NCBI RefSeq assembly: GCF_020991085.1
Contig: NZ_CP087719.1
Span: forward strand, 4,608,001 to 4,672,000
Length of the DNA stretch: 64,000 nucleotides
Source of the DNA: Roseomonas sp. OT10
GTDB taxonomy: Bacteria > Pseudomonadota > Alphaproteobacteria > Acetobacterales > Acetobacteraceae
Direction: 5' to 3'
The notes below the pieces were generated by a model, which saw nothing but the letters and a program-made list of their open reading frames with translations, was not told where the DNA came from and made no database searches. The position numbers and the translations under genes were made by a program. Below, piece after piece: positions 35,837-45,760 of the stretch. How positions within the stretch are numbered: position 1 is the stretch's first letter; the number at the start of each line of letters is the position of its first letter.

Positions 35837-36517
35837 ATGGAAGGACTCGAGGGATTCCTCTTCTCCTTCTTCAACCTGGAGGTCATGGCCCGCTACTGGC
35901 CGGCGGTGGCGCAGGGCTTCCTCCTGACGGTGATACTGGCTGGCCTCATCATCGTCACTGGCCTGGTCTCCGGCGTGCTACTGGCGTGCCTGCGCAGCCT
36001 CGGCATTCGCCCCCTGAACTGGACGCTCATCGTCGTCGTGGACCTGTTCCGCGCCCTGCCGCCGCTTGTCGTCATCATGCTCCTCTTCTTCGGTCTGCCG
36101 ACGGTGGGCGTGAATTTCTCCGGCTTCGCGGCCACCTGGCTGGCGCTGTCGCTCATTCTCATGTCCTTCGCGGAGGAGGTCTGCTGGGCCGGCATCACCG
36201 CTGTCTCCAGGGGTCAATGGGAGGCGGCACGCTCGACGGGCCTCGGATTCGTCGCCGCCCTCCGCCTGGTCGTGCTGCCGCAGGCCCTTCGCATGGCCAT
36301 CCCTCCCCTCACGAGCCGAGCCATCTCCATCACCAAGGGCACCGCGCTCGGCTCCGCGGTGGGCGTTTCGGAAATACTGGGCGCCGCGCAGAGCGCGATG
36401 GCCTTCTCCTCGAACCCCTCGCCTCTCACGCTCGGCGCCATCGCCTATGCCATCCTGTTCACCCCGATGATCGCGGTGGGGCGGTGGATCGAGGGCCGTT
36501 ACAGCTGGAAGCGCTAG
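35837..36517 (+). CDS. Polar amino-acid ABC transporter permease (first)
   Basis: A 226-aa HisM/GlnP-type permease with about five hydrophobic segments. The DLFRALPPLVVIMLLFFGLP segment is followed by an EAA loop QWEAARSTGLGFVAALRLVVL and PQALRM. It starts 4 bp after the ATPase stop. With the next gene it forms the heterodimeric membrane channel. Confidence 0.93.
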   Translation: MEGLEGFLFSFFNLEVMARYWPAVAQGFLLTVILAGLIIVTGLVSGVLLACLRSLGIRPLNWTLIVVVDLFRALPPLVVIMLLFFGLPTVGVNFSGFAATWLALSLILMSFAEEVCWAGITAVSRGQWEAARSTGLGFVAALRLVVLPQALRMAIPPLTSRAISITKGTALGSAVGVSEILGAAQSAMAFSSNPSPLTLGAIAYAILFTPMIAVGRWIEGRYSWKR

Positions 36518-36527
36518 GGACAGCCGG

Positions 36528-37202
36528 ATGAACGAGTTCGCCGAGGCCTTCCTCAACATCGACATCGTCCGGGAGGCGTCGCCGATCCTCCTAAGCGGCC
36601 TGCGCCAGACGCTCCTCCTCGCCATCATGGTGATCCCGGCCGGCCTGGTCGGAGGCGTCGTACTGGCCCTCCTGGCAAGCCTGCGCTCCAGTCTGGCGCG
36701 CCGTCTCGCCGCCCTCTGGACCGACCTGTTCCGCGGGATTCCCCCGCTCGTGCTGCTGGTCATGCTCTACTCGGGCCTGCCCTTCGCGGGCATCGACCTG
36801 GGCGCATGGGGCGCCGTCCTGCTGGGTTTCCTGCTCAACGCCAGCGCCTATTACGGCGAGATCCTGCGTGCGGGCATCAACAGCGTCCCCGTCGGACAGA
36901 CCGAGGCCGCGCGCTCCACCGGCCTCGGGGCGGTGCCCACCATGGCTTACGTGGTGCTGCCCCAGGCGGTGAGGAACGTCCTGCCGGACCTGACGAGCAA
37001 CACGCTGGAGGTGGTGAAGCTGACCTCCATCGCCAGCATCGTGGGCCTGCCGGAGCTCCTGTTCCAGGCGAGGCAGGCCCAGAACGTCACCTACAACGCC
37101 TCTCCCATCGTCGCGGCCGCCCTCGCCTACTTCCTGATCCTGTGGCCCCTCGTCCGGCTGGTGTCGCGTCTCGAGAACCGGGTGCTCTTCGCCCGGCGCT
37201 GA
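36528..37202 (+). CDS. Polar amino-acid ABC transporter permease (second)
   Basis: A 224-aa permease of the same family. TDLFRGIPPLVLLVMLYSGL is the conserved membrane segment and QTEAARSTGLGAVPTMAYVV with PQAVRNVLPDL is the EAA loop. It starts 10 bp after the first permease. It ends 27 bp before a converging SDR gene, and no clear terminator hairpin was seen between them. Confidence 0.93.
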   Translation: MNEFAEAFLNIDIVREASPILLSGLRQTLLLAIMVIPAGLVGGVVLALLASLRSSLARRLAALWTDLFRGIPPLVLLVMLYSGLPFAGIDLGAWGAVLLGFLLNASAYYGEILRAGINSVPVGQTEAARSTGLGAVPTMAYVVLPQAVRNVLPDLTSNTLEVVKLTSIASIVGLPELLFQARQAQNVTYNASPIVAAALAYFLILWPLVRLVSRLENRVLFARR

Positions 37203-37229
37203 TGACGGGCGCCGGGGGCGACGGGCCGA

Positions 37230-38006
37230 TCATGCCATGAGCTGCCCGCCATTCACGTCCAGCACGACGCCGGTGATGTAGCTGGCATCATCGGAGGCGA
37301 GGAACAGGATCGCCGCGGCGATCTCCTCGGGCCGGGCGGCGCGCCGCAGCGGATAGGCCTGGACCCGCCGGCTCCGCTCCTCCTCACCCAGCGCGTCGTA
37401 GCGCGCCTTCACCCGTTCCGTGAAGGTGGTCCCGGGTGCGACGGCATTCACCCGGATGCCGTTCGGCCCTTCCTCCTGCGCCGTCTTGCGCGTCAACCCC
37501 ATCAGCGCGGCCTTTGCCGTCGTGTAGGGGATGTTGGAGATGAGGGTCACGCTGCGTCCGGTGATGGAGGAGAGATTGACGATGCGGCCATCGCCGATCC
37601 GCCGCATCCCCGGCAGCACCTCGCGGGATGCGAGGAAGGCGGTGGTGAGGTTCACCGCGATGAACCGGTTGAACTCCTCCAGGCTGTACTCCTCGAGCGG
37701 CTTCGGGTTGGCGCCGAAGCCGAGGTTGTTCACGAGGATCGTCGGGTCCCCGACCTCGGCGCGGACCCGCGCGAAGGCGCTCCTGACCGAGGTCTCGACC
37801 GTCATGTCCAGGCTCTGGTAGAGCAGCCTGCCAGCGGCGTCGCCCGCCTCGCGGCGGAGGCTTTCGACCCATTCGGAATCCGGCGCCTCGAGATCCATGA
37901 CCGCGGCAGTCCCCCCTTCCCGCAGGAAGCGCAGCACCGTCTGCCGGCCGATACCCTTGGCTCCGCCCGTGATGACCCCGACACGGTCCGCAAAGCGCTG
38001 ATTCAT
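37230..38006 (-). CDS. Short-chain dehydrogenase/reductase
   Basis: A 258-aa classical SDR. The cofactor motif is TGGAKGIG, NNLG replaces the common NNAG, the catalytic Ser is in NLSSITGRS, and YxxxK is in PYTTAKAAL. It ends YITGVVLDVNGGQLMA. Asp in VMDLEAPD after beta-2 suggests NAD preference. It is the last gene of the minus operon SBP-permease-permease-AroM-SDR, 13 bp after the AroM-like gene. The substrate is unknown. Confidence 0.9.
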   Translation of the reverse strand: MNQRFADRVGVITGGAKGIGRQTVLRFLREGGTAAVMDLEAPDSEWVESLRREAGDAAGRLLYQSLDMTVETSVRSAFARVRAEVGDPTILVNNLGFGANPKPLEEYSLEEFNRFIAVNLTTAFLASREVLPGMRRIGDGRIVNLSSITGRSVTLISNIPYTTAKAALMGLTRKTAQEEGPNGIRVNAVAPGTTFTERVKARYDALGEEERSRRVQAYPLRRAARPEEIAAAILFLASDDASYITGVVLDVNGGQLMA

Positions 38007-38019
38007 CGATTGTCTCCCT

Positions 38020-38787
38020 TCAGGCCGCAAAGCGCCGGTCGTCGAAGCCGCAGCGCAGGATCGCCGCGGCCATGAGAGCCGTGACACGGTGCCCCATGAG
38101 GACGGGGCATCCCACCATCTCCTCCATCATCTCGGAGAGTGGCCGCGGGCTTGGGGAGATGAGGCCCCAGCCATAGCTCCAGACAACGATCACGTCCTTC
38201 CTGCCGCGGAGCGACGGCACGGCCGACAGCGGATCGCCCTCGAAGACGACATTGTCGAGGTCGAGACGCGAGGCAAAGGAGAGGCCCTGCCAGTGCTCGA
38301 GGTCCTTGCGTCCATGCCCCGCGGTCGTGAGCAGGCCGACGCGAAGCCGGGAGGAGGCATGCCCGGCCATGTCGCGCACGATGTTGGCCATGACGTCGGC
38401 GGGTTGCAGGAGCGGCACCGGGCTCCTGATCCCCTCCACCGGCAGGGGGGCGGCGGCGCAGAAGATGATGACGTCCGCACCGCCCGCGACGAGCCGGTCG
38501 ACGGCCGCCTGCACCCGCGTCACCGCCCAGTCCATCCTCAGATAGCCGTGCACCGTGCCATTGGGCATGCGCGGCCCCACCGCACCCTCGGCCCTCACAT
38601 AGGCACCCAGGACAACCTCCTCCGGCCCCCCCGTGTGGGGCGCGATCTCCGGCCAGGACAGGCCGTCGAGCAGATGCTCGATGCGGATCTCCACGGTCTG
38701 GCCGAGCGATCCGAGCAGGTGGCGATGATACTGCACGTACTCGTCCCGCGGTCCGTGTCCGGTCGTGATGAGTCCGATCTGAGGCAT
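38020..38787 (-). CDS. AroM-family protein
   Basis: A 255-aa protein starting MPQIGLITTGHGPRDEYV. It has VDRLVAGGADVIIFCAAAPL mid-protein and LSEMMEEMVGCPVLMGHRVT near the end, matching AroM, an uncharacterised relative of Asp/Glu racemases. ATG 38787 is preferred over the longer frame because the conserved sequence starts there. Two single cysteines (FCAAAP and VGCPVL) lie where the racemase superfamily has catalytic cysteines. It could be a second racemase or isomerase in this amino-acid island (inference). Confidence 0.82.
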   Translation of the reverse strand: MPQIGLITTGHGPRDEYVQYHRHLLGSLGQTVEIRIEHLLDGLSWPEIAPHTGGPEEVVLGAYVRAEGAVGPRMPNGTVHGYLRMDWAVTRVQAAVDRLVAGGADVIIFCAAAPLPVEGIRSPVPLLQPADVMANIVRDMAGHASSRLRVGLLTTAGHGRKDLEHWQGLSFASRLDLDNVVFEGDPLSAVPSLRGRKDVIVVWSYGWGLISPSPRPLSEMMEEMVGCPVLMGHRVTALMAAAILRCGFDDRRFAA

Positions 38788-38828
38788 GTCGGAACAATCT
38801 CCCAATGGATTCTTTCGTGTGCCGCCGC

Positions 38829-39506
38829 TCATCGGACATGCGGCGGCAGGTCGCGCCGCTGGGCATTGGACATCCATCGCACCAGCGGCCAGGCGATGGC
38901 GACATAGATCAGCGCGGCCGCGGTCAGCGGGCTGGGATTGAAGGTCAGGCCCTGGCTGATCTGCGCGCTCCGCAGCAGATCCTGCATCGAGACCGCCGAG
39001 GCGATGGCGGTGAGCTTGAAGAGCTCAATGGCGTTCCCGAGAAGATCCGGCAGCACGTGTCGGACGGCCGGCGGCACCACCACCAGCAGCGTGGCGACCG
39101 TCCAACTCATGCCGAGGGAACGCGCGGCCTCCCGCTGGCCCCGGGGCACCGCCTCCAGCCCCGCGCGGAAGACCTCGGCGAAATAGGCGGAGCCGTTCAG
39201 CACCATGCTCAGCGTGGCGGCCAGGAACTGGGGCAGGCCGAGACCAACCAGCGGCAGCGCGTAGAACAGGAAGACGAGAAGCACGAGTGGCGGCATGGCG
39301 CGGAAGACGTCGACATGCGCCCTGGAAAGAAGGCGCGCCGTGCGGGACGGCGCCTCGCCGAGGCAGGCCAGCAGCAGACCGGCCAGGGCGGAGACCGGCA
39401 GCGCGACCAGCGTCAGCGCCACCGTCAGCCACAGGCCCTGCAGGAGCAGGGGCAGGCTCTGCAGGATGATGGGCAGGTTGAAGAAGGTGTCGATCAGCTG
39501 CGTCAT
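38829..39506 (-). CDS. Polar amino-acid ABC transporter permease (second set)
   Basis: A 225-aa HisM/GlnP-type permease. HVDVFRAMPPLVLLVFLFYA and GQREAARSLGMSWTVATLLV are the conserved membrane and EAA-loop segments, with PPAVRHVLPDL. Its start overlaps the stop of the other permease by 4 bp. There is no ATPase gene in this operon. Confidence 0.93.
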   Translation of the reverse strand: MTQLIDTFFNLPIILQSLPLLLQGLWLTVALTLVALPVSALAGLLLACLGEAPSRTARLLSRAHVDVFRAMPPLVLLVFLFYALPLVGLGLPQFLAATLSMVLNGSAYFAEVFRAGLEAVPRGQREAARSLGMSWTVATLLVVVPPAVRHVLPDLLGNAIELFKLTAIASAVSMQDLLRSAQISQGLTFNPSPLTAAALIYVAIAWPLVRWMSNAQRRDLPPHVR

Positions 39507-40195
39507 CGGATCGGCCGCCGGGAGGACTGGCCGTCACCGAAGCGCCGCTCCAGTAGGCGGGTCAGCAGGACGAAGGGGAGGAAGAGGCCGAGGAAGAGCG
39601 CGGCGCCGACGGTGAGTGCCGTGGGATTGGCCAGGTTCGACTGGATGCTGTTCGTCACGCTCAGCAGGTCCGTGACCGCCACGGCCGAGCCAAGGGTGGT
39701 GGACTTGCCTGCCGCGATGGCGCGGTTCGTCAGCCCGGGGATGCTCATCCGCACCGCCTGGGGCATCGCCACCAACAGCAGCGTCGCGGTGAAGCCCATG
39801 CCGGTGCAGCGCCCGGCTTCCCACTGCCCGGTCGGAACGGTGGTGAAGGCCGCCCAGAAGACCTCCTCGCTGTAGGCGGCGAGGATCGCGGCGACGCACA
39901 GCACCGTCGTCCAGAACGGAGAGACGAGCACGTCGAGGTAGGGCAGGCCGAAATAGACCAGCATGATCAGCACCAGGGGCGGCAGGGTGCGTAGGAGGTC
40001 CACGGCGGCGACCAGGGGGAGGTTCAGCGGCCGCCAGCCATGGAGCCGCAGGACCGCCAGCGCCAGGCCGAGCGGGATGCCGATCAGGATGGTGGTCGCG
40101 GTCATGCCGATCGTGACGGAAAGGCCGGCCCAGATCGCCGGCCACTGCCCCCGGAGCGACCCGAAATCCAGGAAGCTGTGCAGCAGCTGTTGCAA
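39503..40195 (-). CDS. Polar amino-acid ABC transporter permease (second set), TTG start
   Basis: A 230-aa permease with AAVDLLRTLPPLVLIMLVYF and GQWEAGRCTGMGFTATLLLV as conserved segments. The start codon is TTG 40195, 10 bp after the binding-protein stop and preceded by AGGA. No in-frame ATG would preserve the first helix. It pairs with the downstream permease, with a 4-bp ATGA overlap. Confidence 0.9.
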   Translation of the reverse strand: MQQLLHSFLDFGSLRGQWPAIWAGLSVTIGMTATTILIGIPLGLALAVLRLHGWRPLNLPLVAAVDLLRTLPPLVLIMLVYFGLPYLDVLVSPFWTTVLCVAAILAAYSEEVFWAAFTTVPTGQWEAGRCTGMGFTATLLLVAMPQAVRMSIPGLTNRAIAAGKSTTLGSAVAVTDLLSVTNSIQSNLANPTALTVGAALFLGLFLPFVLLTRLLERRFGDGQSSRRPIR

Positions 40196-40205
40196 GGTCC
40201 TGTGC

Positions 40206-41060
40206 CTAGCGGCAGCCCGGCGGTTCGGCGCTGGCGCGGAAGCCGGTGAAGCCCGGGGGGCCGAAGCCGGGCATCGGCGTGGCCGCGACGCTTCCCGGGG
40301 CCGGGTCGATGCCGAACCACTTGCGATGCAGGTCCCGCATGGCGCCGCTGGTCTTGATGCATTCCAGGATCACCTCCACGCGGTCCCGAAACGCCTCGTC
40401 CTCGTTGCGGAAGATCAGTCCGAAGGCCAGCCCGGTCTCCAGCGTCCTCGCCACCTGGATCGTGGGGGACAGCGTCACGAAGGAGCGGGCGACCGGCTCC
40501 TCGGTCAGCATGACCTGGGCCCGGCCGCTCAACACCGCCTGCAACGCATCCGCGGTCTTGTTGTAGCGCTGGATGGTGAAGCCATAGGTCTGGGCGTTGG
40601 CCGTGGCCCACTGGTCGTGGCTGCCGCCGGTGTTGACCGCCAGCGTGCGGCCCGACAGCGCCTCGAGGCTGTCGAGGCCGAGGTTGCGGCGGGTGATGAA
40701 GGCCATCCCGGTGGACAGGAAGGGTTCCGAGAAGAGCAGCCGCTCCGCGCGCTCCGGCCGGATGGTGACGGGCGCGGTGGACATCTCGAAACGCCCGGAG
40801 AAGAGGCCGGCGAACATCGCCGAGAAGTTCACATCGACGACCTCCATGCCCGGCCGGCCGAGCCGCTCGGCGATGAGCTTCGCGAGATCGTAGGAGAAAC
40901 CCGCCACCTGCCCATTCGCCTCGGTGAAGGCGAAGGGGCGCTCTCCCACATCCAGCCCCACGATCAGCGGCCGGGTGTCGTCATGCCCCGCATTCTGTGC
41001 CCGGGCTGGCGTACCTCCCAGCACGGCGAGCATGGCAAGGGCGGGAAGCAGGCGCTTCAT
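40206..41060 (-). CDS. Polar amino-acid ABC substrate-binding protein (second set)
   Basis: A 284-aa family-3 binding protein with signal MKRLLPALAMLAVLGGTPAR then AQ. LIVGLDVGERPFAFTEANGQ, AGFSYDLAKLIAERLGRP and LAVNTGGSHDQWA are characteristic. ATG 41060 is 95 bp downstream of an SDR gene. It leads the operon SBP-permease-permease-AroM-SDR. The ligand is unknown. Confidence 0.92.
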   Translation of the reverse strand: MKRLLPALAMLAVLGGTPARAQNAGHDDTRPLIVGLDVGERPFAFTEANGQVAGFSYDLAKLIAERLGRPGMEVVDVNFSAMFAGLFSGRFEMSTAPVTIRPERAERLLFSEPFLSTGMAFITRRNLGLDSLEALSGRTLAVNTGGSHDQWATANAQTYGFTIQRYNKTADALQAVLSGRAQVMLTEEPVARSFVTLSPTIQVARTLETGLAFGLIFRNEDEAFRDRVEVILECIKTSGAMRDLHRKWFGIDPAPGSVAATPMPGFGPPGFTGFRASAEPPGCR

Positions 41061-41155
41061 CGGGGTTGACCTCGTCTGACCGGCGGAAGCTTGGGAGGCA
41101 GGAGGCCGTCTGCCTAATCGCCATTTGTCGGTCGGGCATACCCGCCGCTTATGGG

Positions 41156-41911
41156 TTACGGGAGGAAGGTGCCGCCGTTCACATCGTAGCAGGCGCCGGT
41201 CACGTAGGACGCCTCCTCCGACGCCAGGAAGGCGATCACCGCCGCGACCTCCGCCGCTGACCCGTAGCGGCCCAGTGGAATGCCGCGCCCGAAGCCCTCC
41301 CGCTGCTCGGGTGTCCAGGCCGCGGCCAGGGCGGTGGCGATCGGACCGGGAGCCACGCTGTTGGCGGTGATGCCGTCCGGCGCGACCTCGTTGGCCAGAA
41401 CCCGGGTGAAGCCGATCAGCCCGGCCTTGGAGGCCGAGTAGTGGGCGGCGGCCATGGGGGACAGGGTGCGCCCGGCACGGGATGCGACGTTCACGATACG
41501 CCCCCACCCCCGTCCACGCATGAGCGGCAGCAGCTCCCGGCAAAGCAGGAAGGGGGCGGTCAGGTTGACCGCCAGGTGTTCGTTCCAGGCTTCCGTGGAG
41601 ATCTGCTCGATGGCGGCGCGGCGGCCGTCCTGCTTGCGGTGAATCCCGGCGTTGTTCACCAGTATGTCTACCTCGCGTCCCTGCCGGCGCAGCGTCGCGG
41701 CGAAGTCCAGGATGGCCGCCTCCTCCGCGAGGTCGACGCGATGCGCCTCGCCGCCCAGCGCCGCGGCGAGCGGCGCAACGGCAGCATCCCGGTCGACCAG
41801 GACGACGCGAAGGCCCGCTTCCGCGAAGCGGCGCGCCGTCGCCTCCCCTATCCCGCTCGCCGCACCGGTGACGATGGCGACACGCCCTTTCGGCATCGAT
41901 CCTGTCCTCAC
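41156..41911 (-). CDS. Short-chain dehydrogenase/reductase
   Basis: A 251-aa classical SDR with TGAASGIG, VDRDAAV after beta-2 (NAD-type Asp), NNAG, catalytic Ser in NVASRAG and YSASK in AHYSASKAGL. It ends SYVTGACYDVNGGTFLP. ATG 41911 is 6 bp after the LysR stop; the alternative ATG at 41896 begins MPKGRVAIVTG. LysR and SDR appear co-transcribed. Confidence 0.91.
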   Translation of the reverse strand: MRTGSMPKGRVAIVTGAASGIGEATARRFAEAGLRVVLVDRDAAVAPLAAALGGEAHRVDLAEEAAILDFAATLRRQGREVDILVNNAGIHRKQDGRRAAIEQISTEAWNEHLAVNLTAPFLLCRELLPLMRGRGWGRIVNVASRAGRTLSPMAAAHYSASKAGLIGFTRVLANEVAPDGITANSVAPGPIATALAAAWTPEQREGFGRGIPLGRYGSAAEVAAVIAFLASEEASYVTGACYDVNGGTFLP

Positions 41912-41917
41912 ATGGCT

Positions 41918-42943
41918 TCAGCCATGATCGGACGACCGGCCTTTCCGAGGCGCATGCGGATTCGTCCGCGGGTCATGCGCGCCGGATATGGGGGGCTCGA
42001 GGAGATCGTAGGCGTGCTCGGCCACCAGCTCGCGCAGCATCTCCACGAAGGTGGTGGTGACGACGGAGGCTGGCTGGTGGACGGACGTCAGGAGATGGTA
42101 GCGGAGATAGGGGTCTCCGCGCAGCGGCCGCGCGACGAGCCCCGGCCACACGGCGTGATCGAAGGAGAACTCGTCCACGATGGCGATGCCCATGCCTGTC
42201 TGCACGAGGCTGCAGGCCAGCCCGGTGACGCGCACGGAGCAGGCCACCTGCGGCGGGCGGTGGCCATGCGACAGGAACTGCTGGATGACGGCGCCGACCG
42301 GCGTGTCCTCCTCCTGGAGCACCATCGCATGCTCCAGCATGTCTCCGGGGGAGACCTCGCGCCGCGAGGCCAGGGCATGCTCCCTCGGGCACACGCAGAC
42401 GAGCCGGGAAGCGCCCAGCGGGGCGGACGCGATGTTGGGATGCTCGCCCCGCGTCAGGGAGATGCCGAGGTCGAAGTCGCCGCGCGCCACCGCCTCCACG
42501 ATCTGCCGGTGCAGCAGGAGATCGATGACGACCTTGACGTCGGGATAGGCCCGGTGGAAGGCGCCGACGGCACGCGGGGCCAGCGACTGGCCCAGGCTGG
42601 GGACGGAGGCTAGGCGCAGCGTCCCGGTCTTCACCCTGGCGAGGCTGCCGGCCAAGCTCTGCACGCGCTGCACGCCCTGGTACACGCGCTCGATCTCGGC
42701 GAAGAGGCGCTGCGCCTCCGGCGTCGGTTGCAGCCCGGTCGCCCGGCGGACGAAGAGCTGGACGTGGGTCCTGTCCTCGACCTGGCGCAGCACCCGGCTC
42801 ACCGCCGGCTGTGAGATGGAGAGGAGACGGCCGGCCGAGCTGACCGAACCGGTCAGCATGATGGCGCGGAACACCTCGATCTGGCGCAGGTTCAACGCTG
42901 GTCGCACCTCGTCGCGATCCGGCCGCCACGATGGCGCCCGCAT
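41918..42943 (-). CDS. LysR-family transcriptional regulator
   Basis: A 341-aa LysR regulator. The N-terminal winged HTH reads LNLRQIEVFRAIMLTGSVSS then AGRLLSISQPAVSRVLRQVE. The C-terminal two-lobe effector domain includes DFDLGISLTRGEHPN and LVQTGMGIAIVDEF. About 15 residues precede the canonical N-terminus, so the true start could be slightly inside. It is divergent from the rutA-like gene with 127 bp between. It may control that gene and the SDR behind it. Confidence 0.92.
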   Translation of the reverse strand: MRAPSWRPDRDEVRPALNLRQIEVFRAIMLTGSVSSAGRLLSISQPAVSRVLRQVEDRTHVQLFVRRATGLQPTPEAQRLFAEIERVYQGVQRVQSLAGSLARVKTGTLRLASVPSLGQSLAPRAVGAFHRAYPDVKVVIDLLLHRQIVEAVARGDFDLGISLTRGEHPNIASAPLGASRLVCVCPREHALASRREVSPGDMLEHAMVLQEEDTPVGAVIQQFLSHGHRPPQVACSVRVTGLACSLVQTGMGIAIVDEFSFDHAVWPGLVARPLRGDPYLRYHLLTSVHQPASVVTTTFVEMLRELVAEHAYDLLEPPISGAHDPRTNPHAPRKGRSSDHG

Positions 42944-43070
42944 CTCCGTGCTTAGCCCTTATGGTGCGGGGGTATTCGCCCAGGCTATGGGGTTGCCAAG
43001 GCTTTTTTCTGCTGATCCGTTCGCGCACCGCCTAAAACGCGGGCGACGGCATCGGTCAGAGGCATTCCGC

Positions 43071-44156
<1,086 letters not shown>

Positions 44157-44176
44157 GGTGGGGGGGCCGCCTCGCA

Positions 44177-45760
44177 TCAACCCTTCCCGATGCCCCAGAA
44201 GCATGGGAAGGGCGCCGAGATCACGCCCTGCACCTCCTGCCGCCACGCCATCTTCGTCATGAAGAAGCCGGTCGGGATCGAGGTGACCGCCCGCATCGAG
44301 GCCCGGTTCAAGGCTCCCATGGCCTGCTTGGCCCCCGCCTCGTCCGTGGCGGCGTACCAGTCGGCGATTCGCGCCTGCACGGCCTCGTCCCGTGGCCAGC
44401 CGAACCAGGCCTTGTCGCCGGTCGCGTCGAGTTGGCTGTAGCCTGCCGGCGTCACGCAGCCGGAACCGGGGTTCCAGGTGTGGAAGGCATGCCAGCCGCC
44501 CTGCTCCGGCGGCCCCTTGTTCGCGCGGCGGCTGCCGACCGTGCCCCAGTCCAGCGACTGGAAGTCTACGTTCAGGCCGAGTCGGCGCATCAGGTCCGCC
44601 GTGACCTCGCCCTGTGCCTTGGTGATGGCGACGTCAGTCGCGACGAGGAGGACCACCCTCTCACCGCCATAGCCCGCCTCGGCGAGCAGGCGGCGGGCCT
44701 CGTCCAGCCGGCGCGGCCCGCGCAGCACCTCCCCGCCTTCCTCCGTGTAGTAGGGTGTGCCCGGCGTGAAGAAGCTCGGCAGGCGTTTCCACATGGCGGG
44801 GTCGTCCCCTGCCACCGCCCGCATGTAGTCCTCCTGATCCACTGCCATCTGCAGCGCGCGCCGCGCGCGGACATCGTTGAAAGGCGGGTGCAGGTGGTTG
44901 AGGCGCAGGATGCCGAGATTGCCTAGCGGGTCCGCGATGCCCGTGCGGATGCCGCGCCGTCCCTCCAGCAGCGGCATCAGGTCGGAGACCGGGCTCTCCC
45001 ACCAGTCGATCTCGCCGGAGACCAGCGCGTTGGCGGCCGTGGCGGCATCCGGCATGGTGATCCATTCGACCCGGTCCACCAGCACGCGCTTGCCACCCGC
45101 CAGCCAGTCCGCCGGCTCCGGCCGCGGGCTGTAGGCGTCGAAGCGCTCGAAGACGGCGCGCGATCCGGCGACCCATTCGTCGCGACGGAAGCGCATCGGG
45201 CCGGAGCCGATGTACTCCGGGACCACCTTGAAGGCGTCCAGCTCCGCGATCCGCGCTGGCATGATGGCCAGCATGTTCGAGCGCGGCTTGGCGAAGGCAT
45301 AGAGAAGCTGCGGGAAGGGCTGCTTCAGCCGCAGCCGGAAGCGCCTGTCGTCCAGGACCTCCACCGTGTCGAGCCGCGCCTGGAGGATCTGGCCCATGCT
45401 GTCGCGCCGCATCCAGCGGGCGATGCTGGCCACGGCATCCTTCGCCAGGACCGGCTCGCCGTCGTGGAAGCGGAGATCCGGGCGCAGCACGAAGGTCCAG
45501 ATCCTGGAGTCATCGGACAGCTCGTGACCGGCACACATCTGCGGGCGGGCCACGAAATCCGCCCCGATGCCGTAGAGGGTATCGTAGACGAGGCGGCTGC
45601 CGTTGGCCACGACGAGCTGGGTGCCCGCCACCGGATCCAGGTTCGGCAGGTCCGCCTGCGGCACGAAGCGCAGGATCCGGCCTGGCTGGGCCCGCGCCAG
45701 CCGCGGCCCCGCGAGTGTTGTGGCCGCGCCCGCGGCCAGGAGGGTACGGCGTCCGATCAT
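44177..45760 (-). CDS. Peptide/opine-type ABC substrate-binding protein (family 5)
   Basis: A 527-aa DppA/OppA-type binding protein. GRRTLLAAGAATTLAGPRLA is a Tat-like signal. LRFVPQADLPNLDPVAGTQL, DSRIWTFVLRPDLRFHDGEP and GILRLNHLHPPFNDVRARRA are typical of the family. It ends FPCFWGIGKG. It is the last gene of the alr-like/dgd-like operon, overlapping the EamA stop by 4 bp. Its permease and ATPase partners are absent; decayed pieces of such a transporter lie upstream at 50.6-51.7 kb. Confidence 0.92.
   Translation of the reverse strand: MIGRRTLLAAGAATTLAGPRLARAQPGRILRFVPQADLPNLDPVAGTQLVVANGSRLVYDTLYGIGADFVARPQMCAGHELSDDSRIWTFVLRPDLRFHDGEPVLAKDAVASIARWMRRDSMGQILQARLDTVEVLDDRRFRLRLKQPFPQLLYAFAKPRSNMLAIMPARIAELDAFKVVPEYIGSGPMRFRRDEWVAGSRAVFERFDAYSPRPEPADWLAGGKRVLVDRVEWITMPDAATAANALVSGEIDWWESPVSDLMPLLEGRRGIRTGIADPLGNLGILRLNHLHPPFNDVRARRALQMAVDQEDYMRAVAGDDPAMWKRLPSFFTPGTPYYTEEGGEVLRGPRRLDEARRLLAEAGYGGERVVLLVATDVAITKAQGEVTADLMRRLGLNVDFQSLDWGTVGSRRANKGPPEQGGWHAFHTWNPGSGCVTPAGYSQLDATGDKAWFGWPRDEAVQARIADWYAATDEAGAKQAMGALNRASMRAVTSIPTGFFMTKMAWRQEVQGVISAPFPCFWGIGKG
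44181..44212. terminator. Candidate terminator hairpin at convergent ends
   Basis: CCCTTCCC (44181-44188) pairs with GGGAAGGG (44205-44212), and ATGC/GCAT extends the stem inside. It overlaps the last codons of the minus-strand binding-protein gene and lies 25 bp after the rutA-like stop, so it could terminate both. There is no U-tract. Confidence 0.5.
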
